A stretch of DNA of 33,593 nt from Chara braunii. Taxonomy: Eukaryota > Streptophyta > Charophyceae > Charales > Characeae. Both the position numbers and the translations under genes were made by a program. Of the stretch, positions 9,392 to 19,134 are shown one piece after another; positions within the stretch are counted from its first letter, which is position 1, and every line of letters starts with the position of its first letter. The stretch lies in NCBI GenBank assembly GCA_003427395.1, contig BFEA01000121.1, positions 2,867,225 through 2,900,817 of the forward strand. Direction: 5' to 3'. The notes beneath the pieces are model-generated. The model saw nothing but the letters and a program-made list of their open reading frames with translations, was not told where the DNA came from and made no database searches.

Positions 9392-9687
9392 CATGAGGTA
9401 GAGCAAGTGACATCTTGTGTGTGTGACGCCATCGGTAAGTCTTTGACAAATGTTGGAAGGTTTGTAAGGATGAAATACATTTTCGTGTTCTCGAACGTGA
9501 TGACGAAGAGAGAGTCACAAACCCTTGTTTTCAGGTTGTCAATGAATATCGTATATGGGTTTGGTTCTCATGGACGTGAGGGCTCTCATAGATGCTTTTG
9601 TAAATGATAGTGTTTTGAACGTTTGGATTATGACAACTTGTGGTATTAGACATAGGTCAATGCTGAGTTTATGATTTATTGCACGTA
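9392..9687. other. Spacer, nothing recognised
   Basis: Mixed-composition sequence grading into AT-rich DNA. No frame longer than 66 codons carries a recognisable motif. Confidence 0.35.
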
Positions 9688-9925
9688 TGCATACAATTTT
9701 TAATTTTTAAATGAAGTTCATCTGATACTTTCATATGATTTTTACAATCCGAATCTCGTTGTGTGATTCGATTTAGGACCTGACAATATCAATTAAAGCA
9801 TTGAAAATTGGATTCAGTTTTGAGGTTAGAATTTCTCACAACAATGTATACAATTTACAATTTTTAAATGAAGTTATTATGATACTTTCATATGATCTTT
9901 ACGATCCGAACCTCGTTGTGTGATT
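9688..9925. repeat. Direct repeat pair, period about 158 bp
   Basis: About 80 bp at 9688-9768 recur at 9846-9925 with few differences (shared words aatttttaaatgaagtt, gatactttcatatgat, ctcgttgtgtgatt). Truncated echoes of the same words appear in the larger tandem repeat downstream, so the two arrays are probably related. Confidence 0.75.
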
Positions 9926-9959
9926 CCCTCAATCTGTTAAACTTGAACTTATTTTCATA

Positions 9960-10690
9960 ATTACAGTATTTATTGAAGTGCAACAAAATTCATAGTCACT
10001 TTAGTTTCAATTTATGACAATGATATATCAGTTACATCTTTTACGTTCGTACACACTTTGTCAGAGTGGGACGAAATTCATACTTAAACACTCTCATTTG
10101 TCGTGCGATTAATGTCATGTAAGATACGTATGACTTAATGCTCAATGACATACAAAATTGGTCGAAACACGATAAAATCTGGAGGTCGACTTTCTCGTTA
10201 AGTGTCTCAATGCGTTGACTGTTCACTTGACTTTTAATTTATGACAACAACCTGTTAGTTACGTCTTTTAAGTTACATAATTTATCAAAGTCCGACAAAA
10301 TACATACTTAAACTATCTCGTTTATCGTGTGATTGTCTTGGCTCTTTGATTGAGTTCTAATTTATGTCAGTCACAATGTCATGTAAAATACACCCGACTC
10401 AATAGTCATACAAAATTGATCACCATGCGATGAAATCCAGAGTTCAGTATTCTCGTTCAGTGTCTCATTGCGTTTACTTTTTTCATGAGTTTTAGTTTCT
10501 GATACTTTCATGTAAATTACGTCTTTTTAGTTACAAAATTTATTAAAGTGTAAGAGAATCCACACTTAAACCATCATATTCAATCTGTGATTGCCTTAAA
10601 TCTTCACTTCAGTTTCAATTTATGACATGTCAACTGTATTATTCGGGTTCACTACTCGTATGCTAAGTTTCGTTCAAGTGTAAAATATGG
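9960..10690. repeat. Degenerate tandem repeat, period about 225-260 bp
   Basis: At least three units are visible. Anchors near 10029, 10255 and 10514 read agttacatctttta, agttacgtctttta and aattacgtcttttta. Each is followed by a (t/g)tcaaagt-like word, ataca/attcatacttaaac and a (c)gtgtgattg or gtgcgatta word. Units are AT-rich and diverged. The open frames here are short. Confidence 0.65.
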
Positions 10691-10765
10691 TGATTTCAAC
10701 ATAAAATTAATAGCTTGAGAGTACCAATTGAAAATCTAATGTCCTCTTTTAACTAATACCATGTT

Positions 10766-12657
10766 TAGAGTGAAGTGGAGTGAAATAGAGTGGAAGAGAG
10801 TATATGAGAATGGAGTGGAGGCGGGTGAAGTAGAGCAGAGGAAACTGTAGTAGAGTAAGGCATAGTGGAGTAGAGGAGAGCAAAGTAAAGGAGCGTCAAG
10901 AATAACAAAAAATATCAGATAAAAGAAGAGGATAATAGTGTAGAGTAGAGCATAGCAGAGAAGAGAAGAGCAGAGAAGAGCAGAGAAGAGTCGGGAAGAG
11001 CACGAAAGCGTAGAGTAGGGAAGCATATATTAGAGAAAAGTATGGAAAAAAAGCGTAGGGAAGAGGAAAATAGGAAAACATAAAGTAGAGAAGCATTGAG
11101 TAAAGAAGAATATATAAAAAATGTGCAGAAGTGAAGCATAGGGAAGAGAAGAGTAGAGACAAGTAGAATTGAGTAGAGTCGAGAATAGTAGGCAAGAGTA
11201 AAGTATTGTAGAGTAAAGTAGAGAAGAGTAGAGTTGGGTATCTATTGTAGAATAAAGTAGGGAAGACTAGCTTAGGAAAAGAAAAATAGAAGATACTGGA
11301 GTCGTGAATAGTAGGGAAGCGTAAAGTATTGTATAGTAAAGTTGAGTAGAGTAGAGTAGAGTATCCTAAAGTAGAGTTGAATAGGTTACCGTAGAGTAGA
11401 GTAGAATCGAGTAGAGTATAGCATACCAAAGTGAGTGGGATAAAGTACGGTGGAGTAGAGATTAGTAAAGTATAATACAACAGAGTCAGAAAGAGTAAAG
11501 AAAAGTTGGGTAGAGTAGAGTAGCGTAGAGTACAGTGACGTCGAGTCAAGTAGAGTCCAGTAGAGTCGAACGTAGAAGAGTAGAGAAGAGAAAAGTAAAG
11601 TAGAGGGAAGTGCAGTAGAGTACAGAAAAGTGGAGTGGAGTGAAGTGGAGTACATTAGAGTAGAGTGAATAGATAAGACTCATAAGCATATCGCAGCATA
11701 TAATACAGTACAGTATAGTACATAGGAGTAAAGTTACTGTAGAGTAAGAGTATAGTAAAGTAGAGTAGAGTAACGTGGCTTACAATCGTATAGCATAAAG
11801 TACAGTAAAGTTGAGGCGCGTCAAGTTGAGCGGAGTAGAGTTGAGTGGAGTAGATATGAGAAGAGTGGCATACCTTGAATGACCCTATACGCTAACAAAC
11901 ACTAAAACAACCTTCAACACGAGCTCAAACTGACTCTAACAGACTATAGTAGTTCATAGTAGAATGGAGTAGAGTAAAGCAAAGAAAAGTAAAGCAAAGT
12001 AGACTAGAATTGAGTACAGTAGTGTAGAGTGGAGCAGAGTCGAGTTGAGAAGAGTCGAGTAGAGTGGAGTCGAGTGGAGTGAAGTAGTCGAGTGGTGTGT
12101 AGCTAGTTTAGTGGACTGTACTTTAGTCGAATGAAGTGGAGTGGAGTGGAGTAACGTGAAGTGGAATATAATACAGTGAAGTTAGGTAGTACTATATGCT
12201 AGCACGCTTATCTACTCACTCTACTCTGCTCCACTTCACTCCATTCTTTTCTACTCTATTCTACGTCAACCCCTTCCACTCTACTCGACTCTATGATACT
12301 TTACACTTCCCCACTCTTCTCGACTATAAGTTTTTCTACTTTTTTTTCCCCTATGCTCCTCTTCTCTACTTTTCTCTACTAAAACAAAGTAGAGTAGAGT
12401 AGCATATCGTAAAGTAGAGTAGAGTAAAATAAAGTAGAGAAAGTAGAGTGGAGGGGAGTGGCGTAGAGTCGAGATCAGTGGAGTGGAGTGGAGTGGACTG
12501 AAGTGGAGTACAATAAAGTAGAGTGAGTAGATACGAGTATCGCAACATAAAGTACTGTAGAGTACAATACATAAAAAAATGGAGTGGAGGAGACTATTGG
12601 TGGAGTGGAGTAGAGCGGAGTGGAGTGGAGTGGAATGGAGTGGAGGCAGGAGTGAAG
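10766..12657. repeat. Pentanucleotide satellite with two strand switches
   Basis: A diverged array of the pentamers agagt and ggagt (tagagtagagtagag, tggagtggagtggag). It is purine-rich on the plus strand at 10766-12186 and 12388-12657, but inverted (pyrimidine-rich, ctctactctact) at 12211-12380. A non-repetitive spacer of about 75 bp (11871-11945) interrupts the first block. The minus-strand open frame of 217 codons at 10896-11549 is translated satellite. Confidence 0.9.
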
Positions 12658-13004
12658 TTGACCCCTACCCTTACCCAAAAAAACTGGAAGGATGAAAATT
12701 GTTTTTTTTTTTTTTTTTTTTTTTTTCAGATTAGACCAATAGAAATTTGCATGTCCCTGGCACGCGAACCGCTTTTCACCAGATTTCTTGTTATAGCCCT
12801 CGAAGAACCAACCCTGTGGAATTTTGAAAAATATTTATGGACCGAAAGAGAACAATTCTACTCTATTTTAGGGACTTTTCCGATTTTTTGTTATATATGC
12901 CTTGTGGGATCCAAACCATAATCTTCTCTATTTTATGGGATCCCACTTTTTGAAAAGTATAGCACCTCAACCAAAGTCAAATCACTTTTAGATATGTAAG
13001 GAAT
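12658..13004. other. Spacer with poly(T) and no gene
   Basis: A run of about 24 T ends at 12726 and is followed by CAG, giving the look of a 3' splice site, but no credible exon follows. The words tctattttagggac and tctattttatggga recur within 12859-12950. An open frame reading in from the satellite (12523-12921) lacks any domain. Confidence 0.35.
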
Positions 13005-13660
13005 GGGGGGGGGGGGTGAGGAGGGGAGGACACGAAAACCTGAAGTTCAAACCCTTCGTTCTTTGTTTGTTTATTTTTTGTAACTACTTCAGATCTCTGG
13101 TTTACTTTGTTGTTGTTTTTGTTGTTGTTGTTATGGGCAGGGGAGGAGGGAGCGAGATTGACCTCGCCCCTCACCCTTCACCTCCTGCTCCTGAGTACGC
13201 CCTTCCCCTGCGGTCGCCCCCACCTATCGTGCTCCCCTCCCCCTTTCCTCCACGTCCCCCCCATGTCCCTTTTATTGGGAAAACAAATACAACACTTCCC
13301 TTCCCCCCACACCTTTTCTTGTTTTTTTCCTCCCAATCAATCAATCAATGGCAAGGGGGAGAGTGAGCCTTCTTAATTGATTGACTGATGAAAAAAACAA
13401 AAAAGCGGGGGTGTAGAGGGCCTGATCGCAACCCTCCCCCTCTCAATGCACCATACTCTTCACCCTCGTCCTCTCTCCTCTTGCCTCCTTTCTCCTCCAT
13501 CCTCCCCTCTCCTCCTTCCTCCCTCCTCTCCTCTCTTCCTCATTTTCTTTATCGAGATCACAATCACTTCATCCCGAAAGTGGTGACATTGAACTTGAAG
13601 TTGATGGGATCCTCGATCATTGTGAAAGCAAAGACGCCTAGCACATTGAGTTCGGATGGT
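13005..13660. other. G-tract and pyrimidine-rich low-complexity stretch
   Basis: A run of 12 G (13005-13016) is followed by a GT-rich patch (about 13105-13130), then C/T-rich sequence dominated by tcctcc and ccccctcc words to about 13545. Overlapping open frames rich in Pro, Ser and Leu reflect composition. No motif was recognised. Confidence 0.5.
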
Positions 13661-13661
13661 A

Positions 13662-13727
<66 letters not shown>

Positions 13728-13997
13728 NNNNNNNNNNNNNNNNNNNNNNNNNNNNNNNNNNNNNNNNNNNNNNNNNNNNNNNNNNNNNNNNNNNNNNNNN
13801 NNNNNNNNNNNNNNNNNNNNNNNNNNNNNNNNNNNNNNNNNNNNNNNNNNNNNNNNNNNNNNNNNNNNNNNNNNNNNNNNNNNNNNNNNNNNNNNNNNNN
13901 NNNNNNNNNNNNNNNNNNNNNNNNNNNNNNNNNNNNNNNNNNNNNNNNNNNNNNNNNNNNNNNNACACACACACATACACACACACACACACACATA
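13661..13997. repeat. (CT)n ... gap ... (CA)n compound microsatellite
   Basis: A CT run occupies 13661-13727, a 237-base N gap 13728-13964 and a CA run 13965-13997. The gap lies inside a compound dinucleotide tract like those at 2.6-3.4 kb, so it probably marks assembly failure in CT/CA repeats. Its true length is unknown, and open frames crossing it are meaningless. Confidence 0.95.
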
Positions 13998-14126
13998 AAC
14001 ACAAAATGTACTTGGATCAGGTAATGGTCCCGATGCATCCAAAGTGCTCCATACGTCCGGATGCAACTGGTCCAGAGAACAGTCCAGGTCCTTGTAGAGT
14101 GTTCAGTAGCCGAGCGAATCTCTCTA

Positions 14127-14157
<31 letters not shown>
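13998..14157. repeat. Dispersed repeat core followed by CT/CA tract
   Basis: The core at about 14005-14110 (tgtacttggatcaggtaatg, gatgcatccaaagtgctcca) is a diverged copy of the core at 15158-15255. Both read acttggat, ggtaat, then gatgcatccaaagtg and a second gatgca word. Here it is followed by a CT run and a CA run, the same architecture as the minisatellite at 2.6-3.4 kb although the core differs. Confidence 0.7.
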
Positions 14158-14159
14158 TT

Positions 14160-15130
14160 AAAAAAAAGAAAAAGATTCAAGTGATTTTGGAGGAGGGCGA
14201 GGAGTTCGGAAGCGAGTCGGGGTACACTGAGGAAGAGTAACGGGTGGGTTTGGAGTTGGGCGGTGTGGAGTTGTGATGGGAAGTCGGGAGACTCACATAT
14301 GAATGTGGACGAGAGTGTGAAAGTGGGCAAGTCGGGTTGCAATTGGCAAGGTGGAGAGTGAATGCGGACGGTAAGTGAGAGGAGATTCAAATGATTGTGT
14401 GAGGGCGGGCAACTGAACGGATGGGTCTGCTTGAAATGAGGAGAGGGGGGAGATGGGGTTGGTATTAAAGAACGTAAGCTTGTCATCTGAGAACAGACAA
14501 ATAACGAGTGAATGTCGATGGACTTTGGAGGGAAATTTCACTATTTTGAAAAAAGGACTAAGAGTTGGGGAGAGTGGGACTGTAGTGGGCCAAGGGAAAG
14601 GACCGAAATGGAAAATGAAGCCGTTTCTTCAGACTGAAGTGGGGGATATTTGGAAGAAAAAAGGTAAGTGATAAACAGGTGGTGAGTGTAAAAAAAATAT
14701 ATTAAATAATAATTTATAATTTATAATTAATAAAGAATAAAGAATACTAACGGGTATTGGCATAGTCCGGTTGGAATTTGTATAGTGCAGAGTGGGCAAG
14801 TCGGGTCGGAAATGTCATACTGAAGTGTGTATGTGGGCGGTAAATGGGAGGTTCGGATGATTGTGTCAGCCTAGGGCGAGAAGCTAAGAGAATGGGTCGG
14901 GCTAAAAAGGGGAGAAGAGAGAGATGGGTTTGGTAGTGAAGAGCTTAGAGTTGTGATGTAAGGGTTTGCAGGTAGCTAAGTGAATGTGGACGGACTCAGG
15001 AGGGGGAATCGAGTTTTTGGAGAGAGAGACGAAGAGCTGAGGCGAGTGGGAATATAGTGGGGAAAAGGAAAGGACGGGAATGAAAGGGGCACGGGGTGTA
15101 GCAGAACTCGATACAGAGTGGAGAGGAACG
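14160..15130. repeat. Two diverged copies of a G-rich block, about 400 bp each
   Basis: About 14300-14620 and 14780-15095 align through many shared words: gtgggcaagtcgggt, gatgattgtgt or aatgattgtgt, gaatgggtc or gatgggtct, and ggaaaggac near the end. They are separated by AT-rich sequence (14690-14750). Low-similarity frames on both strands have no motif. Confidence 0.6.
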
Positions 15131-15157
15131 GAGGGGAAAAAAGAAAAAAAACAGAAG

Positions 15158-15255
15158 ATTTACTTGGATTTGGTAATACTCCAGATGCATCCAAAGTGTT
15201 CCATTGGTCCAGATGCATTTAGCCTACTAAAAGTCCACATACTTGTAAAGTGCTT
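15158..15255. repeat. Second copy of the acttggat/gatgcatccaaagtg core
   Basis: This aligns with 14005-14110. It has the same order of words (acttggat, ggtaat, gatgcatccaaagtg, gatgca) and the same ending, cttgtaaagtgctta here against cttgtagagtgttca there. A poly(T) run follows at about 15272-15288. Confidence 0.7.
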
Positions 15256-15305
15256 AGCAACAAAGCATACTTTTTTTTTTTTTTTTTAACACGCAGAACA
15301 TGCCC

Positions 15306-15306
<1 letters not shown>

Positions 15307-15343
<37 letters not shown>
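15307..15343. repeat. (TG)n microsatellite
   Basis: An uninterrupted TG run of about 18 copies. Confidence 0.95.
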
Positions 15344-15346
<3 letters not shown>

Positions 15347-15442
15347 GTGTGAGCACTGACATGATGTACACTTTGTTGTTTTTGCGAAGCTTCAAACATG
15401 TTATTGTAAAGTCGACACAAAACAAAAAAAATGAAAGGGGAA

Positions 15443-15463
15443 GGGGGGTGGGTGGGTGGGTGG

Positions 15464-15493
<30 letters not shown>
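15443..15493. repeat. (GGGT)n G-quadruplex-type motif and (AG)n tract
   Basis: 15443-15466 contains five G-runs of three or more separated by single T bases, which meets the usual G-quadruplex pattern on the plus strand. An AG run follows directly at 15467-15493. A structural role is possible but not shown. Confidence 0.8.
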
Positions 15494-15494
<1 letters not shown>

Positions 15495-16344
15495 GCTTCG
15501 TGGGCCCATTAGGGCATTACCACACCACTTGAGAAATGTGCAAAATGAACAATGAACCTCCCACTAGAACATGGTTAGATGCAAACGCCGCACTTTTATC
15601 GTTTCCACATTTGGAGAGTGGTATGGTGATGAGAATGTACAGGTTGACAGCACGTGCAACTGCCCACAAATAGATTGGAACATTTTGTCAAAAGAATTAA
15701 TAAAAAAGAGAGTGGTGTTGTGCCGTTGGCTAGCTTCATGTCCCGTGGAGATCATAGGCCTTGCTCCCCTACTCATTAAACCACCTATCCCCCGCCACCG
15801 AAAAACCTCGCTTTGGTGAGTTAGGGCGAGGTTTTTCAGAAGGGCAATAATCGCCGGTGACCGAGCTTAACTAGTGTGCCTGAGCTTAAACTTACTTCCC
15901 CCCTCTACGAACACGTTTCTCATCCCTTTCCAAGACCGTCACTTAACCCAACTGTTTGACCCGCCGCGTCATCTGGCGGAACGTTCAACTTGGTGAACTG
16001 ATTTTCAATCATATGTCGTAGCCGTGACTTCTCACCAATCCCGGTGGGCCGCTTTCTTCGCCAATATCCTCTGTTTTGCTTGTAATTTATGCTGCATTCC
16101 TCAAAGATTTTCTTGGCCAGGCGCATGTTAAATTTGACGTTTTCCTTGTCGTTTTTCTCAACCTGGACTTAACTAGATATGCCTATGCGTCACAATCTCT
16201 TGGAAGTTGCTATCTTCGGCACAAACTTCTAAATCTGAATTTTGTCAAGTGATATTTCGGTGACTGTTGTACTCACTGTATCAGGCAGCAGACCATCCTG
16301 CGGTTTTACTGCCTTTCATGCTTTTATTTACCAATCGATCAAAA
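15494..16344. other. Flank of the retrotransposon with weak exon-like frames
   Basis: Two frames are modestly protein-like. A plus-strand frame at 15571-15819 (82 codons) contains NCPQIDWNILSKELIKKR. A minus-strand frame at 15920-16126 contains MRLAKKIFEECSINYKQ and GYWRRKRPTGIGEKSRL, and stays open about 12 codons upstream of that Met. I recognise neither. A terminator-like hairpin with an 11-bp stem (aaaaacctcgc, 15801-15811 with 15826-15836) lies between them. These could be decayed exons or old transposon pieces. Confidence 0.3.
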
Positions 16345-17792
16345 TGCATGGAAAATGAGTGATAGTGAACTTCAGAAAATCAAACAGCATCATACATATC
16401 AGGCCAAATAGCCGTGACCTCGAACTAATAGCAGAATTGCATCACAAGTTTCACCAAATAAGAGTACAACAAAAACTCATAATTCATAATGCTGGAATAG
16501 TCTCATCATCATCAACGAAGAACCAATGTCGATATCCTATCTAGCGTTCGACGTCCAGACTACAAATGGCAGATCTTATCTATCCTATCAACAGAAAAAA
16601 ATTCCTAAAATAATCATTCGATACTAAAATTATATTCTAAATTTTAAATTTTCATTCCATCTTAAAAAATGTCATTCCAATTTTTAAATTGTTCATCTTA
16701 TTTGAAAACTTTCCTTCATAGAATGGGGTATTTCTTCTTATTTGAACTGCATGCTAGAGATGGAATGAAAGTCTGGATGAGTTTATGAAATATTTTAATT
16801 GGACTTTCATTCTAAGTAAGGATTTTCAGTCATAAATAAGGTCATCCTATCCAAATTAGAAGATATTTGTTGTAGTAGAATTGAAGTTTAATTAAAACAT
16901 TTCATAAACTCATCCAGACTTTCATTCCATCTTGAACAAATAAATGTAGTTGGAAGGGAAAGCTCATATTTAGACGGGAACTTATCAAATAAAACTGAAA
17001 ATTTTAGAATTGGACGAACATTGGAGTGATAATTTATATATATGAAGCATTTTTTTTTAATGGAATGTTTTTTCAACTTTCATTCCTCGTGGGAATTTTT
17101 CTGTTGATCTACAATGCTGTTGGTGACGTCAACAACTCCCCCAAGTACGAGCAGATCTCGGCCAATGTCGTTCGCTTCAAGCACTTGGTATGTCTCTCGT
17201 ATCACTCACAACCTCGATCCCCAACTCATGGATGCCACATGCACCCAAGAACCACCATGCGCCCCATCCAGTATACAACATCGCAGCTCGGCTATGGCTG
17301 TCTTCTCCTTCCAGCTCGCCCGTGAGCGCGTGAGCGCTGGCCAGCGTTAGCGCAACAGCGCTTGCGCAACATGTAGCCAATGCTTGAATGTCCAATGCGT
17401 CGTAGACCCTTCCCTATATCGAAGTGGCCTGCTGCTGCGAGTGGTATGCTGTACTCTGCCCCGATCCAGAAGCTTCCGGTAGACCCCACGAGGTTGAGCC
17501 TTAGTCCAAAGAAAACAGGCCCAGAGCCGGTGGTAGTTACCAGCGCCCAACTGGCCTCAACCTTTGTTCAGTCCATGTTGTGTATCCGGCCTAGGGCCTG
17601 CCTCAGTTACATACGATAAAAGGCAGCCTGGGCCTTGGCGCTTCCAACCAACTAGCATTGCGCAACTGCCTGAATTTTCTCCAGTTCCGAAATAGTCAAA
17701 AATAAGCCTCGGTCGGGCCTGCCTTCACTTAGGGTGGTCAACTTTGCTGATAATAGGGCCGAGCGGGGCTTAATGGGGCCTTGTGCCTCGCA
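16345..17792 (-). mobile_element. 3' LTR of the Ty3/gypsy element
   Basis: On the element strand it begins TGCGAGGCACAAG and ends ATTTTCCATGCA, following a polypurine tract. It aligns with 24658-26096 throughout, apart from a private 517-bp insertion (16590-17106) here and a private 526-bp insertion in the other copy. Without insertions the LTR is about 0.9 kb. Frames within it, such as those at 17026-17619, are paralleled by equally incidental frames in the other LTR. Confidence 0.92.
16590..17106. mobile_element. Nested MITE in the 3' LTR, 517 bp
   Basis: The ends are inverted: AACAGAAAAAAATTCC on the left and the complement of GGGAATTTTTCTGTTG on the right. ATC is duplicated at 16587-16589 and 17107-17109. 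The other LTR reads straight through (cctatctaca at 25431-25440), proving an insertion. Inside, 16759-16800 and 16890-16931 are inverted arms matching at 41 of 42 positions. It is AT-rich and encodes nothing. A 3-bp duplication would fit PIF/Harbinger or CACTA elements, but neither signature is clear. Confidence 0.85.
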
Positions 17793-17803
17793 TTCCCTCC
17801 TCC
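17793..17803 (-). other. Polypurine tract
   Basis: On the minus strand GGAGGAGGGAA abuts the 3' LTR start (TGCGAGG). This is the expected primer for plus-strand DNA synthesis. It lies 25 bp after the stop codon of the polyprotein. Confidence 0.8.
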
Positions 17804-17828
17804 ATACTTCGCTAGTCCTCTGAGAAGT

Positions 17829-18359
17829 TCATTCAATTTGGCGCTTTCCTTTCTGTTGCAACTTCTCATAGTGGGCAACAACCTGCGGTGCGGTCTGCAT
17901 CAATTCCTCCCGTGTGAACCATCTATCCTCCTTTGGATCAATGTGATGTCTAAACCGAACTCGGTACTACAGCTTCGGCTTCAGAGGACGTCCCGTTCCT
18001 GTCGGTCTTGGAACCGATATTTTTCTATGATCCACGATGTCGTCGATGTCTACCTCTCCATCCATGGTTGGGGCCAGCATTGAGCAGCGAGAAGGAAACT
18101 GGTTAGTTTCCCTGAAAGGTGTGAGCTTGGAGGCGTGGAAGACTGGGTAAGTGCGAAGGTGACCAGGGATCTGAACTACATATGAAGGCCCATCCGGATC
18201 ATCCCTAATGATATCTAGAGCCTCGCAGGGTCCAAAGTACTGTGGCATGAGCTTGCGGGAGATCCCGTGCTCCTGACCGAGTTCTGGGGACTTACCCCAG
18301 ACTTTGTCCCCTACCTGGAATGTAGATGGGCGGTGGTGGTTATTCTCAAAATTTATCAT
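17829..18359 (-). pseudogene. Integrase C-terminal and chromodomain-like region
   Basis: The frame from 18359 gives VGDKVWGKSPELG, a GP-(C)EAL-DII stretch and VFHASKLTPF, which are hallmarks of the DNA-binding tail of Ty3/gypsy integrases. It then runs into TAG at 17967-17969. Beyond that stop the same frame stays open to a natural-looking TGA at 17829-17831. It includes YRVRFRHHIDPKED and WFTREEL, similar in layout to the chromodomain-like tails of chromoviruses. The stop fits a CAG-to-TAG change. A frame change separates this part from the integrase core (18346-19113). In live relatives this tail helps direct integration; here it is dead. Confidence 0.75.
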
Positions 18360-19134
18360 CGTTGCTTGTGCCCTGTAGCAAACTGTTAGGGCTCACCCCA
18401 GTGGCGTTGTGCACAATATTGTTGTACAGGCTCGCGATGAGAGCAAGTTTCCCATCCCACTCCATCTGACTGGGCTTGATGTAGTGCTGCAACAGGTGTT
18501 GTACAACGTGGTTCAGTTGCTCTGCTTGGCGATTTGCCTCTGGGTGGTTCCCGGAGGTCATCTGCAGTTGTGTACCTTGTTTGATAGCTACAGCCTTCCA
18601 CAACTCACTTGTGAAATTGACATCCTTGTAACTAACAATACACTTAGGAAGCCCAAAGTCCCTGACCTTGTTCTCCTTGAACAGTCTAATCACATACTTC
18701 GTTTTAGTTGTTGCAGGCATAGCGACTAACCTAGCATACTTACTAAACCTATCCACAATGACATAGACATAACGCATTTCACTCTTGCTGGTGACTAGTG
18801 TGTCCATGAAATCCATGGACAGGCTCTCACCGGGCCTTTTCAGAATCGGAAGGAGCTTAAGAAGCCCAAGAGGGACCTGTGTATGTGGCTTGTCTCTCTG
18901 ATATACCTGACAGGTATCCACGTACATCTTGGCGTCTCTCATCATTGTGGGCCACCAGAACTGCTGAAGCAAGTTGGCTGCAATATTTTTATAACAAAAA
19001 CGCCATGTGGCATCATGACACTCACCTAGAAATAAACTACGCAAAGACTCCCGATTGGGCACACACATACGTTTATTCCCGGTCTTCTCAAGGAACAACA
19101 GGCCATTGACCAACTCAACCTCGACTGAAGTCGT
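18346..19134 (-). pseudogene. Integrase core, degenerate
   Basis: Residues align with the integrase zinc-binding and catalytic domains. The HHCC region contains GECHDATW...FWWPTMMRDAK and TCQVYQR; the last position of the CxxC pair is Tyr, and the second His site reads RFCYK, so the zinc finger is broken. The catalytic core has SMDFMDTLV (first Asp present). VSYKDVNFTS carries Tyr where the second catalytic Asp is expected in SDR-type motifs, and QAEQLN retains the Glu. A stop (19135-19137) separates this part from RNase H in the same frame. It normally joins element DNA into the host chromosome; this copy cannot be active. Confidence 0.85.

Noticed and set aside
10896-11549. 217-codon minus-strand frame, and its neighbours on either strand
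   Set aside because: A pure product of the pentamer satellite; the residues repeat Thr-Leu-Leu-Tyr-Ser patterns.
12703-12921. Polypyrimidine tract plus CAG as a 3' splice site with a following exon
   Set aside because: The following frame has no motif and the T run is a simple poly(T) tract.
13388-14161. Long frames crossing the N gap
   Set aside because: They rely on unknown bases and dinucleotide repeats.
15801-15836. Bacterial-type intrinsic terminator (11-bp stem followed by T run)
   Set aside because: The context is clearly eukaryotic and no transcription unit ends there. Treated as a simple inverted repeat.
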